The notes beneath the pieces were generated by a model. It did not search any database. It worked only from the letters and a program-made list of their open reading frames with translations, and had not been told where the DNA came from. Both the position numbers and the translations under genes were made by a program. DNA of 64,000 nt from an uncultured Peptococcaceae bacterium (GTDB lineage Bacteria > Bacillota > Peptococcia > Peptococcales > Peptococcaceae), in NCBI GenBank assembly GCA_902492275.1, contig CABUKW010000001.1, forward strand, positions 1-64,000, given 5' to 3'. Positions 44,183-53,173 of the stretch are shown piece after piece. Position 1 is the first letter of the stretch. The number at the start of each line of letters is the position of its first letter.

Positions 44183-44824
44183 ATGATGCGTGTCGATTAT
44201 AAAAAGTTGATTACGGAATATATTCTGGAGCAGAATTATCAGGCGATTGTAGAAGTGGGTCGGGAGAATAATGCTCGGACGCTGCGCTATGTACAAATGA
44301 ATATCTGGGGCGATTACCGCAATAAACAACGCTGGTATGCCATTTCGGCTCTGGAAGCCTTGGCGCGGGCTTATGCGGCAAGCCATGATGAAATTTACCG
44401 CAATGTTATTCGCCGGGCAGTATGGGCGATGGCCGACGAGAGCGGCAATGTGCCCTGGGCTGCGCCGGAGATGATGACGGCGGTGATAAAGGCTGCGCCG
44501 CAGCAATATCAGGAGTTTGTCAAAATTATGATAACCAACGGTCTGGACAGTCCCATGTGTCATTTGGGCGTGCTTTGGTCCATCGGTCATTTGGGCCCCG
44601 ATTATCTGGCAGAGATAGAGCCGTTTATAAAGCGGATTTTAAAATTTTTAGACCATAAAGATGGCGAGTTACGGGGAACTGCCGCATGGGCGCTGAAAAG
44701 ATTGCAATATGAGCCGGCTTTTGCTAAAATTGATAGTATGGCTGATGATGGGGCAGAGGTCTGGATTTATGAAGATGGCAACCTGCAGCAGTATACAATC
44801 AGTCAAATCGTGAAAAAAGGTTGA
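44183..44824 (+). CDS. HEAT-repeat protein
   Basis: 213 residues from ATG 44183 (AAGGGGGAAACG upstream). Helical pairs resemble HEAT repeats: WYAISALEALARAYAASHDE, VIRRAVWAMADESGNVPWAA, CHLGVLWSIGHLGPDYLAEI and DGELRGTAAWALKRLQYEPA. There is no signal peptide. HEAT proteins usually mediate protein-protein contacts; a partner is not evident. The TPR protein gene starts 4 bp after its stop, so both are coupled and may act in one complex. Confidence 0.8.
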   Translation: MMRVDYKKLITEYILEQNYQAIVEVGRENNARTLRYVQMNIWGDYRNKQRWYAISALEALARAYAASHDEIYRNVIRRAVWAMADESGNVPWAAPEMMTAVIKAAPQQYQEFVKIMITNGLDSPMCHLGVLWSIGHLGPDYLAEIEPFIKRILKFLDHKDGELRGTAAWALKRLQYEPAFAKIDSMADDGAEVWIYEDGNLQQYTISQIVKKG

Positions 44825-44828
44825 TGGA

Positions 44829-45644
44829 ATGGTGGCGGAAGAGAAAACATTAGCGTATCTTCATTGGGAGAAGCTGGTTCAGCAAAATGACTTTAATCAG
44901 GCCAGTAAATTTTATGAGAAGCTGCGGCAGGAGCGGCAGCTCAATGTGGAAATCTGCTTTATGATGGGATTATGGTACCGGCAGATGCAACAACTGGGGC
45001 AGGCTGCCGACGCCTTTGTGCAGGGCTTGATTTTAAAACCGGACAGCAGCGATCTCTATTATGAGCTGGCCAATACCATGCGGGAAATGGGCAGCGATGA
45101 GGGCGCAGAGCGGTATTACCGTAATTGTCTGGCGCTGCGGCCTAATTATCTGGACGGCATGTTTTGCCTGGGGCAGGTTTTGGCCGCCCAAGAGAAGGAA
45201 CAAGAGGCGGCCCAGTGGTTTTGCCGAGCCTTGGAGCTGGCTGCCACCGCCCAGGAGATGATTGCCATTGCAGTGGAATTATCGGCGTTGGGGTTGGCCG
45301 ACCAGGCAATTCATATTTATTTTTTGGCGCTTCTGCGGGAGCCCGATAATTATTATCTTTATTCCAACTTAGGAATCGAATTGGCTGAACAGCAGGAGTT
45401 TGATGACGCGGTGTTCTGCCATGAAAAAGCGCTGGCTATGACAACGGATAATGCTGACTTATGGTATAATGCCGCCTGCACCTATTCCTTGATGGGCGAA
45501 GCGATGCGGGGGCTGTTAGCACTGGAAAAAGCCATCGCGCTGGACGATGAAAACCGCAATTATGCCATACAGGATCCGGAGCTGGAATGTTTGCAAAAGC
45601 ATAAGCGCTTTTGGAAGCTGGTCAAAGGCGGCGAGCGGGAATAA
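44829..45644 (+). CDS. Tetratricopeptide-repeat protein
   Basis: 271 residues. At least four TPR-like helix pairs of 34 residues can be seen, for example DLYYELANTMREMGSDEGAE, LDGMFCLGQVLAAQEKEQEA and NADLWYNAACTYSLMGEAMR. It is soluble, with no signal peptide. TPR arrays bind other proteins. It begins 4 bp after the HEAT-repeat gene and ends before a terminator. Confidence 0.85.
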   Translation: MVAEEKTLAYLHWEKLVQQNDFNQASKFYEKLRQERQLNVEICFMMGLWYRQMQQLGQAADAFVQGLILKPDSSDLYYELANTMREMGSDEGAERYYRNCLALRPNYLDGMFCLGQVLAAQEKEQEAAQWFCRALELAATAQEMIAIAVELSALGLADQAIHIYFLALLREPDNYYLYSNLGIELAEQQEFDDAVFCHEKALAMTTDNADLWYNAACTYSLMGEAMRGLLALEKAIALDDENRNYAIQDPELECLQKHKRFWKLVKGGERE

Positions 45645-45702
45645 GCTGCGCGAAAGGACGTCCGGTTTCCGTTAATCCGTTAAAATAAAATCATTGTTAT
45701 TT

Positions 45703-45736
45703 TTGCTGTTCCAAGACACCTTGGAGCAGCTTTTTG
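45703..45736 (+). terminator. Intrinsic terminator after the HEAT/TPR genes
   Basis: GCTGTTCCAAG/CTTGGAGCAGC stem with a 4-nt loop, followed by TTTTT. Confidence 0.85.
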
Positions 45737-45773
45737 TATATGCTGATAACAGAAGGACTGGGAACGGGGCGTG

Positions 45774-46148
45774 ATGGCGATGGAACGGCAAGAAGAAATC
45801 ACTTTACAGGATGTGCATCCGGAGGCGTTATTGTTGGCCACAGAATTGCTGGGCAATTTGGGTTCGCTGCAAATGCCCTTTAACGTGCAGAACTTAATCG
45901 GCAACTGGCTGCAGCTGATTGGACAAATCATTCTGGTGTTTAACGCCCAACAGCAGCTATGGCAAAATGGTCCCGGTCATTTTTACAGCCGCTGCAACAA
46001 AAATATCGGCAACAACATGCAGCCGGAAGATGGCGATGGGTTCCGAAATCAGACCGATCTGCAAGCGATACAGGCAGAGCTTACACAGCTGCGGCAGAGG
46101 CTGGATCAACTGCAATGGCAGTTGGAATGCCAAAATAAGCGCTGCTGA
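45774..46148 (+). CDS. Hypothetical protein, 124 aa
   Basis: Starts at ATG 45774 (GTG 45771 is also possible), with GGGAACGGGGCG upstream. Residues 20-60 form a mostly hydrophobic helix region (NLIGNWLQLIGQIILVFNAQ). Residues 90-120 form a Leu/Gln/Arg coiled coil (LTQLRQRLDQLQWQLE). No family is recognised. It is a single gene in front of the phosphate operon. Confidence 0.6.
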   Translation: MAMERQEEITLQDVHPEALLLATELLGNLGSLQMPFNVQNLIGNWLQLIGQIILVFNAQQQLWQNGPGHFYSRCNKNIGNNMQPEDGDGFRNQTDLQAIQAELTQLRQRLDQLQWQLECQNKRC

Positions 46149-46201
46149 GCCGACAGCGTAAAAATCTTTTTCTGGCTGCTATAAAATATTTTTGCCGCAT
46201 T

Positions 46202-46256
46202 TTAACATGAATTTTACAAAACTCCGTCAACTGTTTTTACATTGTGCTTTCATAAT
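46202..46256 (+). promoter_or_regulatory. Pho-box-like repeats and promoter of the phosphate operon
   Basis: Repeats similar to the PhoP-binding TTWACA: TTAACA (46202), TTTACA (46213), GTCAAC (46226, weak) and TTTACA (46236), with spacings of 11, 13 and 10 bp. A -10-like CATAAT follows at 46251-46256, with no good -35. The repeats then lie about 20-60 bp before the inferred start, where PhoP sites lie at activated promoters. Confidence 0.5.
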
Positions 46257-46318
46257 CATTTTGGAACAACGGTATTTCAGGGAACGAAAAATCAAAAAGA
46301 AACAGTGGAGGATAAAAC

Positions 46319-48016
46319 GTGGAGCAGGAGATTGTAAAAACAGTTTTTGGATTACTGGGCGGTCTGGCAGTTTTTTTGTTTGGCATGAACATGATGAGCG
46401 AAGGGCTGCAAAAGGTTGCCGGGGAAAAGATGCGCTATATTTTAGGGCTTTTGACGAAAAATGCGGTGCTGGGCGTACTGGCCGGCGCTATCACCACTGC
46501 GGTCTTGCAGAGCAGCAGCGCTACCACTGTTATGGCCATTGGATTTGTCAGCGCCGGATTGCTGAAGCTGCCGCAGGCCATTTCCATTATCTTTGGCGCC
46601 AACATTGGGACAACCATGACAGCGCAGTTAATTGCCTTTAAAATCAGCGATTATATCTGGCCGATTATTTTTATTGGATTTATCATTTATTTTTTCGCCA
46701 AAAAAGAAAATATCAGATATATTGGGGAAACCATTTTTGCCTTTGGGCTGTTGTTCCTGGGCATCGATACGATGGGCGCCGTGATGAAGCCTTTGGCGGG
46801 CAGCCCGGTGTTTGTGACTTTAATTGAACAGGTTTCGGATTTTCCGGTACTTGGGGTATTGGTAGGAACCTTGATGACGGTTGTTGTACAGAGCAGCAGC
46901 GCTACCATTGCCGTATTGCAGAATTTTGCATCCCAGGCCGGCCCTGACGGCGTCAGCAGTATTTTAGGCTTGCAGGGCGCTATTCCTATCCTATTTGGCG
47001 ACAACATCGGGACCACCATCACAGCGCTGTTGGCCTGCATTGGGCAATCTAAAAATGCAAAACGGACTGCTATTTCTCATAGTATTTTTAATATTACAGG
47101 CACCTTTGTGTTCATCTGGTTTATTCCCCAATTTGCCTGGGTGGTGCAAGCCATATCGCCTACCGGCGCTGAAGTGGACGTCATATCCCGGCAGATAGCC
47201 AATGCCCATACCCTGTTCAATTTGACCAATACCATCATTTGGATTCCGTTGCTGCCAGTGATGGTGAAAATTGTGACGACCATCATTCCCGGTGAAGATG
47301 AACAGGAACGCAAACAGGGCGAATTGCAGTTTATCGATGAGCGTCTGTTGGATCAGCCCGAATTTGCCATGCATCTGGTGATGCAGGAAATCAGCCGCGT
47401 CAATGAGAACGTTGCCAAGATGCTGCAGGATACCCGCAAAAGCGTGCTGTATGACGACCAGACAGCTATGACTGCCGTTTTAAACGGCGAAGAAGATGTG
47501 GACCGTTTGCAGGATAAGATTGTGCGGTATATGTCTACCATGTTTACGACAGGATATTTGAATGAAGAACAGAGTATCCGACTGGCAGGCATGATGGAGC
47601 TATCCAGCAATGTAGAGCGAATCAGCGATAGCTGCGCCAGTATTGTGCATAAAATGAAACGCAAGGTGGAGAAGCATGTTGCCTTTTCTGCATCCGCGCT
47701 GGATGAGTTAGCTGGCTCCTTTGAATTGGTAGAAACCATGACAGGGTATGTCACAGAAATTTTAAAAAGCAGCGACGCCAACGCCGCAGCGGCAGTGATT
47801 GAACTGGAAACCAATATCAATCAGTTGGAACACCGTTTGCGCAAAAAACATTTGAACCGCCTCAATGAAGGTACTTGTACGCCGGAAATGACAGTATTCT
47901 ATACGGAAATCCTGCATAATCTGGAGCGTATGGGCGACTATTGTACCCATATTGCAGTGTTTATTTTAGAAAATCAGAAGGGATTTACTAGCTTCCCGCG
48001 TAATAAAGAGGTATAA
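46319..48016 (+). CDS. Na+/phosphate cotransporter (NptA/YjbB type) with PhoU-like tail
   Basis: 565 residues from GTG 46319 (GTGGAGG seven bases upstream). The two inverted transport repeats carry the hallmark QSSSAT motifs (VLQSSSATTVMAIGFVSAG and VVQSSSATIAVLQNFASQ) and GANIGTT / GDNIGTT. About nine helices precede a soluble C-terminal domain (from about residue 340) with two PhoU-like helical bundles. The family moves phosphate across the membrane with Na+. It heads an operon with ppx and ppk1, and Pho-box-like repeats lie upstream, so phosphate uptake or efflux is coupled to polyphosphate turnover. Confidence 0.92.
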   Translation: MEQEIVKTVFGLLGGLAVFLFGMNMMSEGLQKVAGEKMRYILGLLTKNAVLGVLAGAITTAVLQSSSATTVMAIGFVSAGLLKLPQAISIIFGANIGTTMTAQLIAFKISDYIWPIIFIGFIIYFFAKKENIRYIGETIFAFGLLFLGIDTMGAVMKPLAGSPVFVTLIEQVSDFPVLGVLVGTLMTVVVQSSSATIAVLQNFASQAGPDGVSSILGLQGAIPILFGDNIGTTITALLACIGQSKNAKRTAISHSIFNITGTFVFIWFIPQFAWVVQAISPTGAEVDVISRQIANAHTLFNLTNTIIWIPLLPVMVKIVTTIIPGEDEQERKQGELQFIDERLLDQPEFAMHLVMQEISRVNENVAKMLQDTRKSVLYDDQTAMTAVLNGEEDVDRLQDKIVRYMSTMFTTGYLNEEQSIRLAGMMELSSNVERISDSCASIVHKMKRKVEKHVAFSASALDELAGSFELVETMTGYVTEILKSSDANAAAAVIELETNINQLEHRLRKKHLNRLNEGTCTPEMTVFYTEILHNLERMGDYCTHIAVFILENQKGFTSFPRNKEV

Positions 48017-48079
48017 TGATAATAAGCAAGACGGATTTGGGGAATACTTGAGGAAATAAACAGAGAGAGGTGGAAGGAG

Positions 48080-49015
48080 ATGGAGACCCGTTACGGCTTG
48101 ATGGATATTGGCTCCAACACCATCCATGCGGTCATTTATGAATTAGACGGAGAAAAATGGAAAAAGGTTTTGTCAGAAAAAGAATATGCGGAACTGATTA
48201 GCTATGTGGAAGATCAAACGCTGAGCGAAGAAGGCATAGAACGGCTTTGTCAGGCGGTGGAGAGCCTGCAGCGGCTGTTTTTGGCCTTACCCTGCGTCAA
48301 GACCTGCTATTTTGCCACTTCCGCGCTGCGGTCCCTGAAAAATGGGGAAACGGTGCTGCGGCAAGTGCAGCTGCGGACTGGCGTAGAAATTACGGTGATA
48401 TCGGGACAGGAAGAAGCATATTATGATTATGTCAGCTTAAAGCAATATTTAAAGCAGCCGAAAGCGTTAGGCCTGGATTTAGGCGGCGGCAGCGGACAAT
48501 TATTTTGTTATCGGGGCGGCGTGCTGACCGATAGCAGCAGCTATGAGATCGGCTGTCTGCGGCTGTATAATCAGTATGTATCCGGCGTATTGCCTTCTGC
48601 CAAGGAACGCAGCGCCATTTGTAAACAGGTGCGGGAGCTATTGCAGTGCGGTCCCGATTTCAGCAAAACGGGAATGGATACGCTGTATATCATGGGGGGA
48701 ACCGGACGAGCCTGCGCCAAGCTGTTTCAAAGCCTGCAGGGCCTAAGCAAGTCTGACGACGGCTGCTGGATTACCGTTGCCCAACTGAAAGACCTGGTCA
48801 CTACTGTGCAGGAACTAGGATTAAATGGCGTGCGGATTATCAACCGGCTGTTTCCAGAACGGCTTTGTTCCATTATGCCGGGATTGTTCGCCATTATGAC
48901 AGTTGCCGAATATACTGGCGTGAAGAAAGTTTGCATCATAAAAGAAGGGATTCGGGAAGGATTCTTACTCTCAAACATTCTGAAGGAGGAAAAACAGGAT
49001 GCAGGAAAATCATGA
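48080..49015 (+). CDS. ppx: Exopolyphosphatase/guanosine pentaphosphatase (Ppx/GppA family)
   Basis: 311 residues. Actin-fold motifs: DIGSNTIHAVIYE near the N-terminus, ATSALRSLKNGE, VISGQEEAYYDY, the phosphate-binding LGLDLGGGSGQLF, and MGGTGRACAKLF. The enzyme releases phosphate from polyphosphate or cleaves pppGpp in the cytoplasm. The gene overlaps ppk1 by 17 bp and follows the transporter gene by 63 bp, forming one operon. Confidence 0.92.
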   Translation: METRYGLMDIGSNTIHAVIYELDGEKWKKVLSEKEYAELISYVEDQTLSEEGIERLCQAVESLQRLFLALPCVKTCYFATSALRSLKNGETVLRQVQLRTGVEITVISGQEEAYYDYVSLKQYLKQPKALGLDLGGGSGQLFCYRGGVLTDSSSYEIGCLRLYNQYVSGVLPSAKERSAICKQVRELLQCGPDFSKTGMDTLYIMGGTGRACAKLFQSLQGLSKSDDGCWITVAQLKDLVTTVQELGLNGVRIINRLFPERLCSIMPGLFAIMTVAEYTGVKKVCIIKEGIREGFLLSNILKEEKQDAGKS

Positions 49016-51416
49016 AGCACAAATAGTACCAGAGGCTGATGCCGAAGATGCTGATGTTGAAGATATTGATGTTGAAGATACTGATTTGGAAGAAGATGTT
49101 TTGGATGAAGATTATAACGAAGAAGAATATATGGACGACGATATCGACGATGATTTTTCTGCGCCGGAAACGGACGCTGTGCAGAAAAATCTGTGCCGGT
49201 ATATCAATCGGGAAAAAAGCTGGCTGAAATTCAACGAGCGCGTATTAGAAGAAGCGGAGGATCCCTATAATCCCTTATTAGAACGGCTCAAATTTGTCGC
49301 CATTTTTGCTTCCAATTTGGATGAGTTCTTTATGGTGCGGGTAGGCTCTTTGTTTGATGAACTTTCGCTGGATGAAGAACTGATCGACAGCAAATCCGGC
49401 ATGAATGCGCAGCAGCAGTTGAATATGATTTTTAAAGAGGTTTGCCAGTTGTCGCAGCGTCTGGGCGACGCTTACGAAGAAATCATTGCCGAACTGGAGC
49501 AGTATCACTATTATCCGGTGGATTTTCAGACAGCAGAGCCGTGGCTTTTGGAGCAGATCGACGCGTATTTTCAGACAGAGCTGCTGCCGCTGTTGTCGCC
49601 GCAAATTATCAATAACCGCCATCCCTTCCCGTTTTTCAATAACGAGGAACTTTATATTGGCGTGCAGTTAAAAAATGTCGAAGAACACATGGGACTGGTG
49701 CCGGTGTCGCCGCGGTTCCCGCGAAAGCTCACCTTCCACAGCCCAGACAAGCAGAAGCACTATTTTATCTTAATTGAAGACGTTATCGGGCGGTATATGT
49801 CCCAGATTTTTGACGACGCTGTAGAAGAAAGCTTTGTGTTCCGCGTTACCCGCAACGGCGATATGGACTTGGATGAAGGCTTATACGATGAAGATATCGA
49901 TTGGCGTCTGGTGATGGAACAACTGCTGAAACGGCGCAATAAGCAGGCCGCCGTGCGCTTGCAGTTTTCCAAGCCGGTGCGGGCGGAAATCTGGCAATAT
50001 TTGTGTAACAAACTACAGCTAACAGAGCGAGAAGTGATTTTTGAACACGCCCCGCTGGATTTGTCCTTCTGCTTCGGCGGCTTTGACGGCCTGGAAGACT
50101 GTCAGGAATTATACTATGAACCGCTGTATTCGGTGGCGCCGGCGGGAATTGACCGAGATCGGTCTATGATTGCGCAAATTGCAGAAAAAGGCGATTTGCT
50201 GCTGTCCTATCCCTATCACAGTATGCGCCCGTTCATCGATTTGCTGGAACAGGCTGCTACCGATCCGAACGTCATTTCTATTAAAATTACGTTGTATCGT
50301 CTGGCCTCTAACAGCCGCATTGTCAATGCCTTGGTGCGGGCGGCGGAAAACGGCAAAGAAGTATTGGTGCTGGTAGAGCTACGGGCCCGTTTTGATGAGC
50401 AGCATAATATTGACTGTTCCAAAAAGCTGGAAGAAGCAGGCTGTACCGTTATTTACGGTGTGGAACATTACAAAGTCCATTCCAAATTGATGGTGATGAC
50501 CTATCGCAGTCGCAATAAAATTCAGTATATTACGCAAATTGGCACAGGGAATTACAATGAAAAGACCGCCAATTTGTATACCGACTTGTCCCTGATTACC
50601 GCCAATGAAGAAATTGGGCGGGAAGCTGTGGATGTTTTTAAAGCGCTGGCATTGGGGCAGTTTGTCAAGCGGTCCCAGTATTTGCTGGTGGCGCCGCTGC
50701 AGATGAAGCAGCGGCTGTTGGCGCTGATTGACCAGGAAATTGCCCATGCCAAACAGGGCGAGCCGGCAAAAGTCATGGTAAAAACCAATTCGCTCAGCAA
50801 TAAAGAAATGATCGATAAACTGGTAGAGGCTTCTCAGGCCGGCGTAGAAGTCATACTGCTGGTGCGGGGCATTTGCTGCCTGCAGGCCGGAATCCCAGGC
50901 GTTAGCGACCATATTACCATTAAGAGTATCGTCGGCCGTTATCTGGAACACTCCCGCATCTTTTCCTTCGGCGTTGGCAAGCGGCAGCGCATGTATATCG
51001 GTTCTGCCGACTGGATGACCCGCAATATGGATTACCGGGTAGAAGTGGCAGTGGAAATTCTGGACGATGGTGTGAAGAACACCTTGAACGATATGCTGAC
51101 CTTGTATTTGTCGGACAATCGCAAATTGCGCACCATGGATGATAACGGCAACTACCAGCAGCCCAAACGGGATGAAGCAGAAGCAGTCATTGACAGTCAA
51201 ATCGAATTGTTCTCCTATTTTCGGCAAAAATCCCAAAAAGCCAAAAAGAAACAGCAGAAAAAGGATGATGCTTGTAAAAGGGCTGCCGCACAGAAAAAAG
51301 ACAAAAACAAGAGCAAAAATAAAGAAAAATCGAAGCAGAAAAAGAAAGAAAAAGAAGAACACATGAAAAAACAATACGGTTTTATCAAAAAGAAGAATGG
51401 CAAGAATAAAAAATAA
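48999..51416 (+). CDS. ppk1: Polyphosphate kinase 1 with acidic N-tail and Lys-rich C-tail
   Basis: 805 residues, over 100 longer than typical Ppk1; AGGAGG precedes the start. Residues 1-58 are an Asp/Glu tail. The conserved core begins NREKSWLKFNERVLEEAED and includes SNLDEFFMVRVGSL, the nucleotide-binding region, and the autophosphorylated histidine in VEHYKVHSKLMVM with GTGNYNEKTANLYTDL. Residues from about 742 form a lysine-rich tail (KKKQQKKDD, KNKSKNKEKSKQKKKEKEE). Ppk1 makes polyphosphate from ATP. The opposite charges of the two tails are unusual and might bind polyphosphate or each other. Confidence 0.95.
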   Translation: MQENHEAQIVPEADAEDADVEDIDVEDTDLEEDVLDEDYNEEEYMDDDIDDDFSAPETDAVQKNLCRYINREKSWLKFNERVLEEAEDPYNPLLERLKFVAIFASNLDEFFMVRVGSLFDELSLDEELIDSKSGMNAQQQLNMIFKEVCQLSQRLGDAYEEIIAELEQYHYYPVDFQTAEPWLLEQIDAYFQTELLPLLSPQIINNRHPFPFFNNEELYIGVQLKNVEEHMGLVPVSPRFPRKLTFHSPDKQKHYFILIEDVIGRYMSQIFDDAVEESFVFRVTRNGDMDLDEGLYDEDIDWRLVMEQLLKRRNKQAAVRLQFSKPVRAEIWQYLCNKLQLTEREVIFEHAPLDLSFCFGGFDGLEDCQELYYEPLYSVAPAGIDRDRSMIAQIAEKGDLLLSYPYHSMRPFIDLLEQAATDPNVISIKITLYRLASNSRIVNALVRAAENGKEVLVLVELRARFDEQHNIDCSKKLEEAGCTVIYGVEHYKVHSKLMVMTYRSRNKIQYITQIGTGNYNEKTANLYTDLSLITANEEIGREAVDVFKALALGQFVKRSQYLLVAPLQMKQRLLALIDQEIAHAKQGEPAKVMVKTNSLSNKEMIDKLVEASQAGVEVILLVRGICCLQAGIPGVSDHITIKSIVGRYLEHSRIFSFGVGKRQRMYIGSADWMTRNMDYRVEVAVEILDDGVKNTLNDMLTLYLSDNRKLRTMDDNGNYQQPKRDEAEAVIDSQIELFSYFRQKSQKAKKKQQKKDDACKRAAAQKKDKNKSKNKEKSKQKKKEKEEHMKKQYGFIKKKNGKNKK

Positions 51417-51469
51417 TAAAAAATCCCGCAGAGCAGACGAAACTGTTTGGGCTTTGCGGGATTTTTTTA
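51417..51469. terminator. Bidirectional terminator after ppk1
   Basis: AAAATCCCGCA paired with TGCGGGATTTT and T-runs on both strands, between ppk1 and the minus-strand MBL gene. Confidence 0.85.
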
Positions 51470-51498
51470 GGCTTGGGCTGTATCTCGTGCCAGTTCCT

Positions 51499-52320
51499 TT
51501 ATTGCCACGTAAATTGCTCGCCGGAGCCGATTTCCTGTACCGGCAGGGTTTTGCTCATGGCAATTTTGGCAGTGAGAGAAACGCAATGGCAGGGAAATAG
51601 CTCTTTGAGCCGCAGCCTTTCTAAATAGGCAATGGTTTGCTGTAATTGTTCATCATCGGCAAAAAGGTGAAATCCGCCGATGATACGTACAACAGGCACA
51701 CCCGGATATTGCTGCTGGGCGTAAGCGCAAATATTGCAGATGCCGCTGTGGGAACAACCGGTGATGATGGTTAGTCCCTCGGATCCACGATAGACCAGCG
51801 CGGTATCGTCCAGCAGTTCATCAGGCTGTGCCAAACCGTTTTGGATCGTAAAACTGTCTGGCTGTTTGGTTTCAAAAGCCATCTGGCGGGGGATTTGCCC
51901 CAAAAACAATAGCCGTTCCGTCAGTTGCAGCGGCTGAGCCGATAATCGCAGTGTGCAGAGTTGGGCTAAAGCGTCGGCGGTATAGGGCGAGCCGATATCT
52001 TCCTTTTGCCCCTGTTGTTCCAGATATTTGGGCGCAAAGACTGCCGGATGGGCCACAATGGTTTTACCGCGCAGCAGATCTTGCCGGTGCAGCGCCAACA
52101 GCCCTCTGGTGTGGTCGTTATGTCCGTGGGAAAAAACGAGCAGCGGTACCTGTGACAAATCCAGGTGCAGCTTAGCGGCATTTTGCAAAAAAACGTCGCT
52201 GTAGCCGGTGTCAAACAAGAGCCGCCCAGCGCTGTCCTCTAAATAGAAGGATAGCGCCGGTTCGCCTAACAGATAGCGATCAATGATTGTGTTGTTGTCA
52301 GTTAAAACAGTCAGCTTCAT
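51499..52320 (-). CDS. MBL-fold metallohydrolase
   Basis: 273 residues. Metal-binding motifs: the LLFDTGYSDVF strand, FSHGHNDHTRGL (the HxHxDH motif), the later His in TGCSHSGICNI, and the terminal His in FPCHCVSL. Sequence around these is close to the archaeal-type group annotated as dihydropterin-ribofuranosylaminobenzene phosphate synthases, but the reaction cannot be stated. It is cytoplasmic and a single gene; the upstream neighbour is the superoxide dismutase gene on the same strand. Confidence 0.88.
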   Translation of the reverse strand: MKLTVLTDNNTIIDRYLLGEPALSFYLEDSAGRLLFDTGYSDVFLQNAAKLHLDLSQVPLLVFSHGHNDHTRGLLALHRQDLLRGKTIVAHPAVFAPKYLEQQGQKEDIGSPYTADALAQLCTLRLSAQPLQLTERLLFLGQIPRQMAFETKQPDSFTIQNGLAQPDELLDDTALVYRGSEGLTIITGCSHSGICNICAYAQQQYPGVPVVRIIGGFHLFADDEQLQQTIAYLERLRLKELFPCHCVSLTAKIAMSKTLPVQEIGSGEQFTWQ

Positions 52321-52399
52321 AAAAATTCCTCATTTTGTATAGGTTCTTGCAGCGTGGTATAAAAACTGATTTTATTATACGTCATTTCCGTTGAAAAGG

Positions 52400-53035
52400 C
52401 TATGCCCAAATGGCTTTGCCGGCCTGATACTGACTTTCGCCAAAATGCCAGTTGACCAGATGCCACCAGTTTTCCAGATAGCGTTCCCGATTGTAACGGT
52501 ACTGTAAATTATAAGCATGCTCCCAAAGGTCCAAAATCAGCAGCGGCTGGAATTGCTGCAAAGGTAAAACCTCCTGATTGGCAGTGTTGCGAATGTGCAG
52601 CGTACCGGCAGCGTCAACGGCAAGCCAGGTCCAGCCGGAGCCAAAAACCGACATGGCGCTGGCTTGAAATTGCTGTTGGAACTGTGCAAAGGATTGGTAT
52701 TGCTGGACAATGACTTTCCCCAATTCGCCCAGCGGATAGCCGGAGCTGCGGGGCGTCATGCTGCTCCAATAGAGATTGTGGTTATAAACGCCGCCGGCAT
52801 TGCGCAGAACTTTGATACGGATTTCCTCCGGCAGTTGGTCTGCCTCTATCAGTAATTGTTCCAGCGTCCAGCTTTGGTAAGCGGGATAGGAGAGCAAAAG
52901 CCGATTCAGATTGTTGACATAATTGCGGTGGTGATGCTCATAATGATTGCAGACCGTTTCCCGATTCAAACAGGGCGCTAATCCGCCGCAGCCATAGGGG
53001 AGAGGCTGTAAGGGAAAGGGAGCATGATTTGGCAT
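52400..53035 (-). CDS. sod: Iron/manganese superoxide dismutase
   Basis: 211 residues from ATG 53035 (GAGGA six bases upstream; ATG 53041 is too close). Metal ligands occur in the expected order: His in NHYEHHHRNYVNN, His in AGGVYNHNLYWSSM, and Asp and His in LDLWEHAYNLQYRYNR. The enzyme converts superoxide to peroxide and oxygen. It carries an N-terminal extension rich in Pro and Cys (PLPYGCGGLAPCL), unlike most members. With the rubrerythrin nearby it fits an anaerobe that must tolerate oxygen exposure. Fe or Mn preference cannot be decided. Confidence 0.93.
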   Translation of the reverse strand: MPNHAPFPLQPLPYGCGGLAPCLNRETVCNHYEHHHRNYVNNLNRLLLSYPAYQSWTLEQLLIEADQLPEEIRIKVLRNAGGVYNHNLYWSSMTPRSSGYPLGELGKVIVQQYQSFAQFQQQFQASAMSVFGSGWTWLAVDAAGTLHIRNTANQEVLPLQQFQPLLILDLWEHAYNLQYRYNRERYLENWWHLVNWHFGESQYQAGKAIWA

Positions 53036-53173
53036 AAACATTCCTCTTTTCTGTAAAAAGTGCTTACAAAATTAGAATATGCAGCCGAGGTGGGTTTGGC
53101 GATTACGGGCAGTAAGAAAGTTGCTGCAAAAAGATTTTGTTCTTTTTCCGCAACAGCCTGCCGTTAGGAACGT

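Noticed and set aside
50379..51374. 331-codon minus-strand open frame opposite ppk1
   Set aside because: Antisense shadow; ppk1 on the plus strand has all catalytic motifs.
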